Positions 52,817-63,500 of a stretch of DNA of 64,000 nt are shown one piece after another. The translations under genes were made by a program, and so were the position numbers. How positions within the stretch are numbered: position 1 is the first letter of the stretch; each line of letters starts with the position of its first letter. Source of the stretch: Candidatus Caenarcanales bacterium. GTDB lineage: Bacteria > Cyanobacteriota > Vampirovibrionia > LMEP-6097. The notes under the pieces are model-generated. The model did not search any database and was not told the DNA's origin. It saw only the letters and a list, made by a program, of their open reading frames with translations. The stretch lies in assembly GCA_022447685.1 (NCBI GenBank), contig JAKVAO010000002.1, forward strand, positions 35,342 through 99,341, given 5' to 3'.

Positions 52817-55800
52817 TTAAGCAATAGTACCGTCGAACTGGACTCGAGATAGTAAATCATCAATATTGGTGTAGTTAAAGATTCCACCCACTTCGGGTAT
52901 TTCATCAAATGTAAGTGCTTGCTTTAATAGTTCATTTTGTCTAACTATTCTATAAGGTGGTTCTTCTATAATATCGGTTAAATTACTTACTTGATCTGTG
53001 GTCAAACCTTTACCTAAAGCGAATGCTTCAATCGCTCCAATGTCTGGAGCAGGTAAAACACTAACAAGGCTCATAAGACCATTTGTATCAGTCACAGAAA
53101 GTCCTAGTGTATTTGAGGAATAATCTTCTACTTTTTCTAAATCGATCAGAGGTGGATTTTCCAGTAAATCCAAAAGCTCTTCTGTTTCGATTGTAGTTAA
53201 TCCTTCACTAATACTAAATTCCTGTAAGCGCTTCAAATAGTGTCCATCAGCTCCATTGAGATGAGAATCTTTGTAAGCTGCGAAATCACTTTTATCAGTA
53301 AGATTAGTGTATATATCCAAAAAGTAAGCTGCAGTTTCTGAAAGAGAATTATTATAAGCCATTATATCTGTAAAATCACTTTCAAATTGTGTTTTCGCAG
53401 GATCGCCAGGAGCGTCAATAATACCTAATTGATCAGCCCAAAATGTAGCTTGAGCTGGATAATCTATCACTATATTTCCAGAAGCATTAGGTTCTGGATT
53501 AGTATCTATTACAATCTTGTCTGAACTTACTGAAGAAATATATTGTAATTCCTCTTCAGAATCTATACCACCTTCAAGTGAGCTGAGTGCTATAACTTGT
53601 GAAGCCGTTAAATCTAACTCTTCAAAAAGCTCCAAGTAAAATTCATAGCTATAAGGATCATATAGCCCAGCCTCATATAACTGCCTTAATTTAGTTGAAG
53701 TGGTGACATCACTATTTTCATAAAAAGTAGTAAAACTATTTCTTAAATCATCACGATTTCTACCACGGGTATCTAATTGATCATCATTAAGACCGGCTGC
53801 CCAATACTCTATTCTAAGTCTCTCAAGTGCATCTTCATCATCTAAAATATCTATTATTTCCATAACATTGTCGTAACTAAAAGGCTTACCAGTAATTGGC
53901 ACTTCATTATCTACAATGGCTTGAAACATGGTTGCACTCATTTCACTTGCAAGTCTCAGGTTATTATCCCCCTTGTTTCCTAGGATCTGAAGTATATGAT
54001 TTAATCTACCGTCAACATCACTAGCAGTATTACCATCGTCAAAAATGGATGAGCTAATAATATTACCTAAAGCATCAAATTCTGGAACCAAATCACCATC
54101 TGGATTTATAGAATTAACTGTAATAAACTCAGGACTATTCAAAACACCATCAACAGCCATTATGGTTGAGGTAGTCATATTTAAGCCAAAATCTCCTAAT
54201 AAATTTGCATATAATTCCAAAGCATCAAAACGATTAGGACCTTGGACACTTTCAATTTTAGAATCAATCAAACCTACTATCTGAGTTGCGGTTGAGAGAC
54301 TGACTCCTTGTTCAAATAAACCATCAGGTTTACCATCACCATCAGCATCGATATCACTGTTAAAGAAATCAATAAACTCGTCTCTATCCCAGCCAATACC
54401 TCCATTTGCAACAGGTTGAAATAAAGAAGCACGTTTATTAGCCCAAGGCTCTGTGAATAATTTATTAAATTCTATTGGATCATCTAGAACATCTAAAAGC
54501 TCCATTATATTTTCATAACTAAAAGGTTTTTCTGTTATTGGAACTTCACCAGATGATAAGGCTTGTGACATATAGCCCCTCATCTCACTAGCCATATTTC
54601 TGTTAGCATCTCCTTTGCCCACAATGATTTGAAAAATAAAATTTAACTTCCCATCAGTATCATCCGTTGGATCCCCATCATCAAAAATTGGAGTATATAC
54701 TTGAGGGGGAGCTGGTGGGATTATGTCTCCATCAGGATTAATACTATTAATACTCGAAAATTCGGGCGAAGAAAGAAGAGCATCGAATGGAATAATATCA
54801 TTACTTGCTATTGTGATAAATTGATCATCAAAGACATTTGCATATAACTGTAATCTATCAAAATCTTCTATACCTTGGTCAAATAGATTTAAAACAGAAC
54901 GAGCTGTACTTAAAGCTTTCCCTTGATCAAAAAGACCCTGGACAGGGGGAAGACCAGTATTACCATTAAAAAATTCTTTGAATTCATCAACTGTATAACC
55001 GGCATCAAAAATTTTCTGTTCCCTTTCAGGATCTGCAATCCAGGCTTCTGTATAAAGTTTATTGAGCTTGACCGTATCCCCAACAGCATCCATTAATTCT
55101 ATAATATTGTCATAGTTAAAATCTTTTTCAGATATTGGAACCTCTTTAGTTACTAGAGCTTGAATCATAAAATCTCTCTGTTCACGGACTTTCTGCTTAT
55201 AAGCTAACTCTTCTTGTCTTGTAGTGATTGCAGCAAGGTCTGCTTCTCGTTCAATTCCAGCATAGAGTTCAAATAATCTATTCAATTGCTCATCTGTATC
55301 AGTAAGAGGATTACCGTCGTTAAAAATAGGAGTATAAGCAACTTTACTTGTATCAAAATCACCATCTAGATCTATTACATTAATAATATTTTCTGGAGGC
55401 TGAAAAAGATCTGCGTAAGGAGGTTCACTCAACATGTCATGAAATTGTAATAAACTACTAACAGAGCTGAATCTATTCTCTTTGATTACTTGACCATAGA
55501 ATTCTAATTGATGAAAATTACTTATACCTTGATCATATAAAGCTATAACCTTATTAGCTTCAGCTAAAGTATAGCCCTTATCAAAAAGACCTGGTTTGGG
55601 TGGAAAAATACTATCATCACCATTCAAAAAGTTTTCTAATTTATCTTGCTCAACAAGATCAGTCGGATGCCTTTCCCTTGCCCAGGCACCACCATATAAT
55701 TTGTTAGTTTCTAAAGTATCTCCAATCGCATCAATAACTTCCATAATATTATCGTATGTAAAATCTTTCTCTGAGATCGGTGTTTTACCTGTTATTAGAG

Positions 55801-57442
55801 CCTGCTCTATATAAGCTCTCATTGTGGAAGCAATATTAGGATTAGCATCACCTTGTCCAGTTAACATCTGTAGCATGAGGTTAAGTCGACCGTCTGTTTC
55901 ATCACCAATAGAGCCATCTTCAAAAATTGGAGTATAAGCTAGAGGTGGAATAGGTGGAACAAGATCACCATCAGGATTAATAGATGATATAGAGATAAAT
56001 TCTGGGCTATTAAGTTTTTCATCAAAAGCAATAATAGTACTAGTAGTAATATTTAAATTAGGATCATCTAGCAAATTAGCATATAGCCTTATTCCATCAA
56101 ACTTATTAAGGGTTTGAATACTTTCAATTTTCACATCAATTAAAGCTAACACCTGCCTAGCATTAGACATACTCATTCCTTGCTCAAAAAGCCCATCGGG
56201 TTTACCATCACCATCAGTATCAACATCACTATTAAAAAAGTCTCTAAATTCTTGTTCAGTCCAACCAATACCTCCATTCGCAACAGGTTGAAACAAATCT
56301 GCTCTTTCCTTAATCCAAGGTTCAGTATGTAACTTATTGAATTCTATAGGATCATCTAGTACATCCAAAAGTTCCATCATATTATCATAATTAAAATCTT
56401 TCTCAGTTACTGGAACCTTCCCAGTAGAAAGAGCTTGAAACAAATAATTTTTCATCTGGCTTGCAATATTTGATCGAGAGTCACCTTTGCCAACTAAAAT
56501 TTGCAAGAGAAAGTTGAATTTCCCATCAGTATCATTCAATGGATCACCGTCATCAAAAACAGGGGTGTATGTTCCTGGTGGGGCAGGTGGAACTATATCG
56601 CCACTCGCATTTATAGAATTTATTGCACTAAATTCAGGTGTATCTAAAAGAGCATCAAACAAGAGAATCTCAGAAGTATTTATATTAAAATCCCTATCTT
56701 TCTTTATGCCTCCATAAAGAGATAATTTATTATAATCATCAATACCGTTATCGAATAAAGATAAACTAGCTTGAGCATCAGAAAGATTATAACCTTGTGC
56801 AAATAAACCTGAAGTATCATCATTAAAGAAATCGATAAATTGCTGCACCGCAGCATCCTTCTGCGGGTCAGTTAAAGTAGTTTGATCAACTCCTGGATAA
56901 GCAGCCTCATAAATAGTACTTTCCCTAGATAATTCTTTAGACCAAGTCTCTACTTCTAAGTGATTCGTTCTGTTATTTTTTACAGCATCAAATAATTTTG
57001 CCAGATCAGATTCATTAAAATTAGAACCAATTATAGGTATAGTACCTAATTGCATCGCATCCACAAAGTATTGTTGCAAATCGTTTTCACTCGCCTCAGC
57101 AAATCTTTCTATGCCTTGCAAAAACTCAAAATCTGCAGCAGCACCACCAGGGAGTCCAGCAATATCTACTCCACGTTTAAACGAACCATTATCTTCTATG
57201 TGAACATTTGGATTATCGATTATTGTCTGAAGAGTAGAATTCAAAGTTACCAGTTCAGATGCTTCAATTACATTTCCATCTAAATCTGTATCTCCATCTA
57301 AATCAATAAACTCTAAAATAGCCTGCTCAGCACTATTAGTAATTCTATCCCCACCGAACTGGGTCATTCTAGACACCAAGTCTTTATAGAGGCTTAATTT
57401 CTCAACTGTTTCATTTCTGAAATGGTTTGGGTCTATGCTCAT
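52817..57442 (-). CDS. Giant repeat protein with calcium-binding-like loops
   Basis: About 1541 residues from ATG 57442 (a TTG at 57457 adds five). The body is built of units of roughly 180-200 residues, each with a phrase like PITEKDFNYDNIMELLD. Five copies are clear, plus weak ones at each end. Between them lie acidic loops such as DDGDPLNDTDGKFN, DTDGDGKPDGLFEQG and SINPDGDIVPPAPP, typical of EF-hand or dockerin-style calcium sites. No signal peptide is visible. It may be a secreted or surface adhesin exported by a non-Sec route, or a large scaffold. The gene is convergent with ftsZ. Confidence 0.65.
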   Translation of the reverse strand: MSIDPNHFRNETVEKLSLYKDLVSRMTQFGGDRITNSAEQAILEFIDLDGDTDLDGNVIEASELVTLNSTLQTIIDNPNVHIEDNGSFKRGVDIAGLPGGAAADFEFLQGIERFAEASENDLQQYFVDAMQLGTIPIIGSNFNESDLAKLFDAVKNNRTNHLEVETWSKELSRESTIYEAAYPGVDQTTLTDPQKDAAVQQFIDFFNDDTSGLFAQGYNLSDAQASLSLFDNGIDDYNKLSLYGGIKKDRDFNINTSEILLFDALLDTPEFSAINSINASGDIVPPAPPGTYTPVFDDGDPLNDTDGKFNFLLQILVGKGDSRSNIASQMKNYLFQALSTGKVPVTEKDFNYDNMMELLDVLDDPIEFNKLHTEPWIKERADLFQPVANGGIGWTEQEFRDFFNSDVDTDGDGKPDGLFEQGMSMSNARQVLALIDVKIESIQTLNKFDGIRLYANLLDDPNLNITTSTIIAFDEKLNSPEFISISSINPDGDLVPPIPPLAYTPIFEDGSIGDETDGRLNLMLQMLTGQGDANPNIASTMRAYIEQALITGKTPISEKDFTYDNIMEVIDAIGDTLETNKLYGGAWARERHPTDLVEQDKLENFLNGDDSIFPPKPGLFDKGYTLAEANKVIALYDQGISNFHQLEFYGQVIKENRFSSVSSLLQFHDMLSEPPYADLFQPPENIINVIDLDGDFDTSKVAYTPIFNDGNPLTDTDEQLNRLFELYAGIEREADLAAITTRQEELAYKQKVREQRDFMIQALVTKEVPISEKDFNYDNIIELMDAVGDTVKLNKLYTEAWIADPEREQKIFDAGYTVDEFKEFFNGNTGLPPVQGLFDQGKALSTARSVLNLFDQGIEDFDRLQLYANVFDDQFITIASNDIIPFDALLSSPEFSSINSINPDGDIIPPAPPQVYTPIFDDGDPTDDTDGKLNFIFQIIVGKGDANRNMASEMRGYMSQALSSGEVPITEKPFSYENIMELLDVLDDPIEFNKLFTEPWANKRASLFQPVANGGIGWDRDEFIDFFNSDIDADGDGKPDGLFEQGVSLSTATQIVGLIDSKIESVQGPNRFDALELYANLLGDFGLNMTTSTIMAVDGVLNSPEFITVNSINPDGDLVPEFDALGNIISSSIFDDGNTASDVDGRLNHILQILGNKGDNNLRLASEMSATMFQAIVDNEVPITGKPFSYDNVMEIIDILDDEDALERLRIEYWAAGLNDDQLDTRGRNRDDLRNSFTTFYENSDVTTSTKLRQLYEAGLYDPYSYEFYLELFEELDLTASQVIALSSLEGGIDSEEELQYISSVSSDKIVIDTNPEPNASGNIVIDYPAQATFWADQLGIIDAPGDPAKTQFESDFTDIMAYNNSLSETAAYFLDIYTNLTDKSDFAAYKDSHLNGADGHYLKRLQEFSISEGLTTIETEELLDLLENPPLIDLEKVEDYSSNTLGLSVTDTNGLMSLVSVLPAPDIGAIEAFALGKGLTTDQVSNLTDIIEEPPYRIVRQNELLKQALTFDEIPEVGGIFNYTNIDDLLSRVQFDGTIA

Positions 57443-57523
57443 ACTAATACCAAACAAAGGGAAATTAATCCCTCATATATGTATTCTGCATTTTTTAGTT
57501 AAGATATAGTTAATATATCAACT

Positions 57524-58204
57524 ATGTCCTTAAATCCTCTGTATCCGATATTTTTGAAGCTGAAAGATCGTAAAGTCCTAATCATCGGAGGGGGCTTTAT
57601 CGCGTTACAGAAGATACAGGGATTACTCAATACAGAAGCCAATATTACTGTTATTGCGCCCAAAATTTGTCAAGAAATATATGATTCCAGAGGAGAATTT
57701 CCAAATATAAGGAAAATAGAAATTCTTGAAAGAGACTATGCATATGGTGACGAAATTGGATCTTTTATAGTGATAGCCGCAACAGATGAACCAGAAGTGA
57801 ATAATATGATAGTAAATCGCTGTAGAGATCAGATGATAATAGCGAATTCAGTTGACCAGCCTGACTATTGCGATTTCTACGTGCCTAGCATCATAGAAAG
57901 TGGCTCGATAAAAGTTGCTATCAGCACCAATGGTAAAGCCCCTAGTGTCGCCCAAAAGCTTAGACTCGACTTAACTGCCCTAATCGAACAAAGATATAAA
58001 AACGTAGTCGATATAGTCAATGAATTTAGACTTAAGGTCAAAAATAAGATTCTTGGTGAAGAAAACTTCGAAAGAAGAGCAAAATTGATAAGATGGTTTA
58101 CCACTCGGACCTTTAGAAGGATCAGGAATGCAAGAATCAACGCAGCACTTATTCGTGCCAAAAGAAAAAAAGCAGAAGAGAAACGAAAGTCTGCAGAAAG
58201 CTAA
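57524..58204 (+). CDS. Precorrin-2 dehydrogenase / sirohydrochlorin ferrochelatase-like (CysG-N, Met8 type)
   Basis: A 226-residue protein: LYPIFLKLKDRKVLIIGGGFIALQKIQGLL is the Rossmann NAD site, followed by FIVIAATDEPEVNNMI, then NSVDQPDYCDFYVPSIIESGSIKVAISTNGKAPSVAQKLR. It oxidises precorrin-2 and may insert iron, giving siroheme. The last 35 residues are a basic Arg/Lys-rich helix. The 3' end overlaps the uroporphyrinogen methyltransferase ORF by 77 nt in another frame. TAATAT lies 7 nt before the ATG. Confidence 0.9.
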   Translation: MSLNPLYPIFLKLKDRKVLIIGGGFIALQKIQGLLNTEANITVIAPKICQEIYDSRGEFPNIRKIEILERDYAYGDEIGSFIVIAATDEPEVNNMIVNRCRDQMIIANSVDQPDYCDFYVPSIIESGSIKVAISTNGKAPSVAQKLRLDLTALIEQRYKNVVDIVNEFRLKVKNKILGEENFERRAKLIRWFTTRTFRRIRNARINAALIRAKRKKAEEKRKSAES

Positions 58205-58925
58205 ACTGCTATTGGTTGGGGCAGGTCCAGGTGACCCTGAATTACTAACACTTAAAGCCTATAAAGCTATCAGAGAAGCTGATATTATTCTCTTCGATAA
58301 CCTAGTTAATAAAGAAATATTTTCTTGTGTTTTTGCAGACTATGACTCAGAAGATATTCCTGAGATGCACTATGTTGGTAAAAAATGTGCTGAAAAGCAT
58401 ATCAGCCAAGAAGAAATCCACGAAATTATACTTAAAAATCTAAAACTCAACAAATCAGTCTTAAGGCTTAAAGGTGGTGATCCCTTTATCTTTGCTAGAG
58501 GAGTTGAAGAAATGTTCCTAGCTACCGAAAATGACTTCGAAGTTGAGGTTATACCTGGACTCAGTAGTGGTATCGCAGTCCCTGCATATAATGGCATTCC
58601 ACTTACACTTAGAGAAAAAAGTGACTCTGTAATGTTGGTTACCGGGCACTTCATTAATGAAGAAAAACTAAGTCTCTGGGCAGAATTTTTAAGAAATTCA
58701 GGAACTCTAGTAATCTACATGGGCTTAAATAAAATTAATATTATTAAAGATCATCTTTTAGGCTTAAATATCTCTCCAAAGCTTCCAGCTATAGCTATCC
58801 AAGATGGTAGCCTAAAATCACAAAGAATCTACATTGGGAAACTTGAAGATATAGCCAAAGAACTCAAGGAACAAGAGTTTCAAAGTCCAAGTATCATCCT
58901 TTTGGGCGAACATATAGGCTTTTAA
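58128..58925 (+). CDS. cobA: Uroporphyrinogen-III C-methyltransferase (SUMT)
   Basis: Up to 265 residues; the conserved part starts at KLLLVGAGPGDPELLTLKAYKAIREADIILFDNLV. Then come GKKCAEKHISQEEIHEII, LRLKGGDPFIFARGVEE, EVIPGLSSGIAVPAYNGIPLT and the SAM-binding VTGHF region. It makes precorrin-2 for siroheme or cobalamin. The start may be ATG 58128 or GTG 58155, both inside the preceding gene. In enteric CysG these two activities are fused in one chain; here they overlap in different frames. Confidence 0.93.
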   Translation: MQESTQHLFVPKEKKQKRNESLQKAKLLLVGAGPGDPELLTLKAYKAIREADIILFDNLVNKEIFSCVFADYDSEDIPEMHYVGKKCAEKHISQEEIHEIILKNLKLNKSVLRLKGGDPFIFARGVEEMFLATENDFEVEVIPGLSSGIAVPAYNGIPLTLREKSDSVMLVTGHFINEEKLSLWAEFLRNSGTLVIYMGLNKINIIKDHLLGLNISPKLPAIAIQDGSLKSQRIYIGKLEDIAKELKEQEFQSPSIILLGEHIGF

Positions 58926-58979
58926 TTTTTGCTTATTTTAATTATTTAATAGACTAGCTTTAAGATACAGAGGTAGAAT

Positions 58980-59450
58980 ATGAGTATGCCTTCTGTTGAA
59001 GACAAATTAGAAAAGCTCAAGATCAGTTTACCTGATATCGCAGCACCAGCTGCAAACTATGTTCCTTACACAATTTCAGGTAATCAAGTCTTTATATCAG
59101 GACAAATTTGTAAATGGAATGGTGAAATGCAATTCTCCGGCAAAGTAGGTAGAGAATTCTCCATCGATGAAGCTAAACAAGCAGCGAGAATTTGTGGTTT
59201 AAACATCATCTATCACCTTAAAGATGCTTGTTCTGGAGATCTTAATAGAGTTAAAACCTGCCTTAAATTAAATGTTTTTATTAACTCCATTGAACAGTTT
59301 AATCAGCAGCCAGAAGTTGCAAATGGTGTATCTGATTTGATGATAGATATATTCGGTGAAGCTGGTAAGCATGCACGATCTGCGGTATCAGTGTTATCCC
59401 TACCATCCAATTCGGCTATAGAAGTCGATGCATGTTTTGAGATCAAATAG
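58980..59450 (+). CDS. ridA: RidA family enamine/imine deaminase
   Basis: A 156-residue protein of the YjgF/YER057c/UK114 family: NYVPYTISGNQVFISGQICKWNGEM near residues 27-50, EAKQAARICGLNII, and the substrate-binding Arg in GKHARSAVSVLSLP. It hydrolyses reactive 2-aminoacrylate-type enamines that dehydratases release. It lies 14 nt before ilvA, a source of such intermediates. AGAGGTAGA serves as ribosome site. Slightly longer N-terminus than the roughly 130-residue E. coli RidA. Confidence 0.92.
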   Translation: MSMPSVEDKLEKLKISLPDIAAPAANYVPYTISGNQVFISGQICKWNGEMQFSGKVGREFSIDEAKQAARICGLNIIYHLKDACSGDLNRVKTCLKLNVFINSIEQFNQQPEVANGVSDLMIDIFGEAGKHARSAVSVLSLPSNSAIEVDACFEIK

Positions 59451-59464
59451 GTATAAAAGAAATA

Positions 59465-60502
59465 ATGTTTAAAACTCAAGATGATTATAAATCAACTCTT
59501 AAAAAGCTGGAGCTAAAACCAGACTTAGTAAAGCAAGCATATGAAAGAATCAAAGGTTCTATTACTAGAACCCCTATTCTGAGTTCTTCACAGCTAAACC
59601 GTTGGCTTGGACACGATATCTATTTCAAAATGGAATCTTTCCAAAAAGTTGGTGCATTCAAAGCAAGAGGCGCTATCAACACCTTATTAACACTTAAAGA
59701 CAATAATTTTTTACCTAAAGAAGTCGTTTCTTTCAGTTCAGGTAATCACGCACAAGCTGTAGCTTGGGCTGCAGCCAAAATGGGGGTTAAAGCGAACATC
59801 TTGATGTCACAGCACGCTTCACCAATCAAAATCCAGGCTGCAAAAGCCTATGGAGCTAATATTATTCTCTGTAAATCACGTAAAGAAGCTGAGGAAACTG
59901 CTTATAGTTACGCTGAAAATGGTTCATACCTTATTCCTCCATACGACCACGAATCAGTTATTGCAGGTCAAGGAACCGCTGCCTATGAAGCTTTACAGGA
60001 CATGCCTAAAAAACCTAATGCCATATTTGTTCCAGTTGGTGGTGGTGGTTTAATCTCTGGTACTTACCTAGCCAAAAAACTACTTTCACCAGGCTCTAAA
60101 GTATTTGGTGCTGAGCCAGAGCTTGCAAATGATGCAGCAAAATCTCTTGAAGATGGCAAAATATTCAAATTTGAAGATAGTCCTGAAACTATTGCAGATG
60201 GAGTTCAAACTTTATCTATATCTGAAAGAACTTTTGCTCACCTCATGAACACAGAAGGTATTATTACTGCCTCTGAAAATGAAATTATATATTGGACTCA
60301 ATGGTTAACTCACTTACTTAAAGCAAGTGTAGAACCAAGCTGTGCTCTTGCTATGGCAAGTTCCTTCAAATGGCTCAAAGAGCAACGTGGCAAGAAAACC
60401 CTTCTCGTAATTATTAGTGGTGCTAATCTTAGCGCTAAAAAACAAAAAGAAATATGGTCTAAGGACTATTTAGAAGACTTACCAATCATACAAAAAAACT
60501 AG
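59465..60502 (+). CDS. ilvA: Threonine/serine dehydratase (PLP-dependent)
   Basis: A 345-residue fold-type II PLP enzyme. The Schiff-base Lys is in FQKVGAFKARGAINTLL (about 66); SSGNHAQAVAWAA binds the cofactor phosphate region, and VPVGGGGLISG the phosphate tail. It lacks the C-terminal ACT-like regulatory domain of biosynthetic IlvA, so by length it is nearer TdcB or serine racemase-like enzymes. Expected reaction: threonine to 2-oxobutyrate (or serine to pyruvate). Follows ridA in one operon. Confidence 0.9.
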   Translation: MFKTQDDYKSTLKKLELKPDLVKQAYERIKGSITRTPILSSSQLNRWLGHDIYFKMESFQKVGAFKARGAINTLLTLKDNNFLPKEVVSFSSGNHAQAVAWAAAKMGVKANILMSQHASPIKIQAAKAYGANIILCKSRKEAEETAYSYAENGSYLIPPYDHESVIAGQGTAAYEALQDMPKKPNAIFVPVGGGGLISGTYLAKKLLSPGSKVFGAEPELANDAAKSLEDGKIFKFEDSPETIADGVQTLSISERTFAHLMNTEGIITASENEIIYWTQWLTHLLKASVEPSCALAMASSFKWLKEQRGKKTLLVIISGANLSAKKQKEIWSKDYLEDLPIIQKN

Positions 60503-60557
60503 TAAATTCAACCTTTTGACCTAAGATAAATGTGTAAATACGTGGTATTATCTAGAT

Positions 60558-63500
60558 GTGGCTCGAAAAACTTCTGACCTTAAATTTTTAACGTTATTTA
60601 GCTTTTTAGCTTTACTGATACTAAATATCAGCCCAGTTTACGCCTTAAACGGCCAAGTAAACATACATGCAGGTAACGCTTTTAGTGGCTTTACAGAAGG
60701 TCCCAATGGCGTGGGAAGACTTGACTTGCCATGGGGCTTTGCTAAATCAACTAATGGCAATATCTATGTCGCTAATGACCACTTCGTAACAGAAGTTAAT
60801 AGCCTTAAAACCATTAAAATTTTTGCAGGCTCTAGTAGCTCAGGAGATACTGATGCATCTAGGCTTAGCGCAGCTTTCAGAGACCTAAGATTTATTGCTT
60901 TTGATTCACAAGGTGATATGTATCTAAGCGATAGCTCCAATCACAAAATTAAAAAAATTGATATGGATAGCGGCACAGTTACAACTTTTGCCGGTTCCAG
61001 CCAAGGCTTCAATGATGCTCAAGGCACTGCTGCACAATTCGATTTTCCGTCTGGTTTGGTTTTTGATAATGATGACAACTTATACGTAGCTGATTCTGGT
61101 AACAGAAGAATTAGAAAAATCGATACTTCTGCAAATGTAACTACAGTAGCTGCCCACGATGGAGCAAGTTCAGTGCTTGAAGGTGCTGCTTTCTCAACTA
61201 TTATAGGCTCTGAACTTGGAGATTTAGAAATTTATGAAGGGGAAGTTTACTTTGCTGACACTAGCAATAATGTCATCAGAAAATTGAACTTAGAGAACGC
61301 TACTATTGCTAGAGTTGCAGGTACCAGTAGTAATGGTGATCTAACTGGTGATGCACTTAGCACCGCTGAGTTTAGTTCTCCAAGAGGAATTGCCATTGAC
61401 TCGAGTGGTAATATCTATATCTCTGACGATAGCACCAATAAATTATATTTCTTAGATATAACTACAAACCAAGTTTCCTTACTAACTTCTTCTAGCACTA
61501 AAGGTTTTAGAGATGGCAATGCCGACGACGCCTTATTCAACAATGTTTATGATATAGATTTGATCTCAGATACTGAACTACTAATAGCTGACAGATCCAA
61601 CCATTGTCTGAGGCTTTATGACACCTCGACTTTCCAAAGCCCAGAATTAAGCACTATAGCTGGTCGTAATTCCTCTAGTGATATCGATGGAGCTCTTGGT
61701 CTCAATAGTTTTAGAAGACCCTATGGCACTGCTGTAGATAGTTCAGGCAATATTTACATAGCTGATTATGATAATAATAAAATTAGAAAGCTTGATACAG
61801 CCGGTAACTTAACTACTGTTGCAGGACCAAGCCAAGGTTCAAGAAGTTCTGGAACGACAAATGGTAGTTCAGGTGATTTAAGCACAGCGAGATTCAAAAA
61901 ACCATCAGGTATTGTAATCGATACTTCAGGTAATTTAATCATTACTGACACCGACAATCACTGTATTCGTAAAATTGACTTAGGAACGAATACAGCAAGT
62001 ACCTTTAGTGGACTTTGTGGTAGTTCCGGCAATGCTGATGGAGTTACAGGAGCAGCTAGATTTAAAAAACCACAGGGCTTGGCAATAGACGCAAGTGATA
62101 ATGTCTATATTGCAGATACTAGCAACCGAAAAGTTAGGAAACTTGACTCAAGTGGAACAGCTACTACCTTAGCTGGAACAGGATCTTCAGGCTTAGTTAA
62201 TGGTAGCACTACAAATGCTAGATTCAGAGACCCTGTTGCCATTGTCATAGATAGTTCTGGTGACCTTTTTGTAGCAGATAAAACAAACCATGCCATCAGA
62301 AAAATTGACACCACTAATCTAATTGTAAGTACTTATGTAGGTGGAATTGGTTCAGGTAGTCTCGATGGTGATGTTAGCGTCGCACAGTTTAATCAACCAC
62401 ATGCTCTTGCACTTGCAAGTAACGGCGATTTATACATTGCTGATAGATATAATCACAGAATTCGTAGAGTAAATAGCTCGAAGCAGGTAGATACTATAGC
62501 TGGTAACGGCAATAGAGGTTTTCTTGATGGAAAAGCTTTAGAAGGATCTTTCAACGAAGTAATAGGACTTTCTATCAATGACAATGACTTAATCATTTCT
62601 GATTTCTCCAATCAAAGACTAAGAAAATTAGATTTAAGTACCATTAGTTCAAGCTCAAACCCTGTTGATAAAAGCATATTCTTCAATGATGACTTGTATG
62701 TTTCATCCTACACTGGTGGACTTGCAGGTTTCCAAGACGGTGCAAGATTAGGTGCTCGTGTAAATAATCCTCTCGGGCTCAAGAGCGACTCTCAAGGAAA
62801 CATATACATAGCTGATGCATCTAACCATAGAATCAGAAAACTTGATACCAATGGCAATATAACTACAATCGCAGGCATAGGTGGCTCTGGTAACGCTGAT
62901 GGTAACGCACTTACAGCAGCTCAATTCAACGATCCTGCCGATATTGCAATAGCAGACAATGGTGATATTTATGTAGCCGATAGAGACAATAATGCTATCA
63001 GAAAAATTGTAGGTTCAACTGTATCCACAGTTATTAATACTGGTCTAAATAAACCTCAAGGATTAGCATTTGACAATTCTGGAAACTTATTAATAGCAGA
63101 TACTAGTAACCACAGAATCAAAATTTATGATGGTTCTACAGTTAACGACTATGCTGGTGTTGGACGAGGTTTTGTTAATGGAGCTGCTTTAAGTGTAGCC
63201 AAATTCAATAATCCAATTGGTATTGCAGTAGCTAGCAACGGTGATGTTTTCGTGGCTGATTCCAGTAATCATATAATCAGAAAAATATCTAATGGCTTTG
63301 TATCGACTCATGCAGGAACTGCCAATGCTTCATTCTCAGATGGTGAAGATATAGCATCTGCTTTTTCCAGCCCAGCTTATCTTGCAATTGATAAAAGCAA
63401 TCATCTCTTAGTCACAGACAGAAACAATAACAGAATTAGATTAATCGACAAGTCTGGTGATAAAGTTTACACTCTTGCTGGAACAGGTCCTAGAGGTTTT

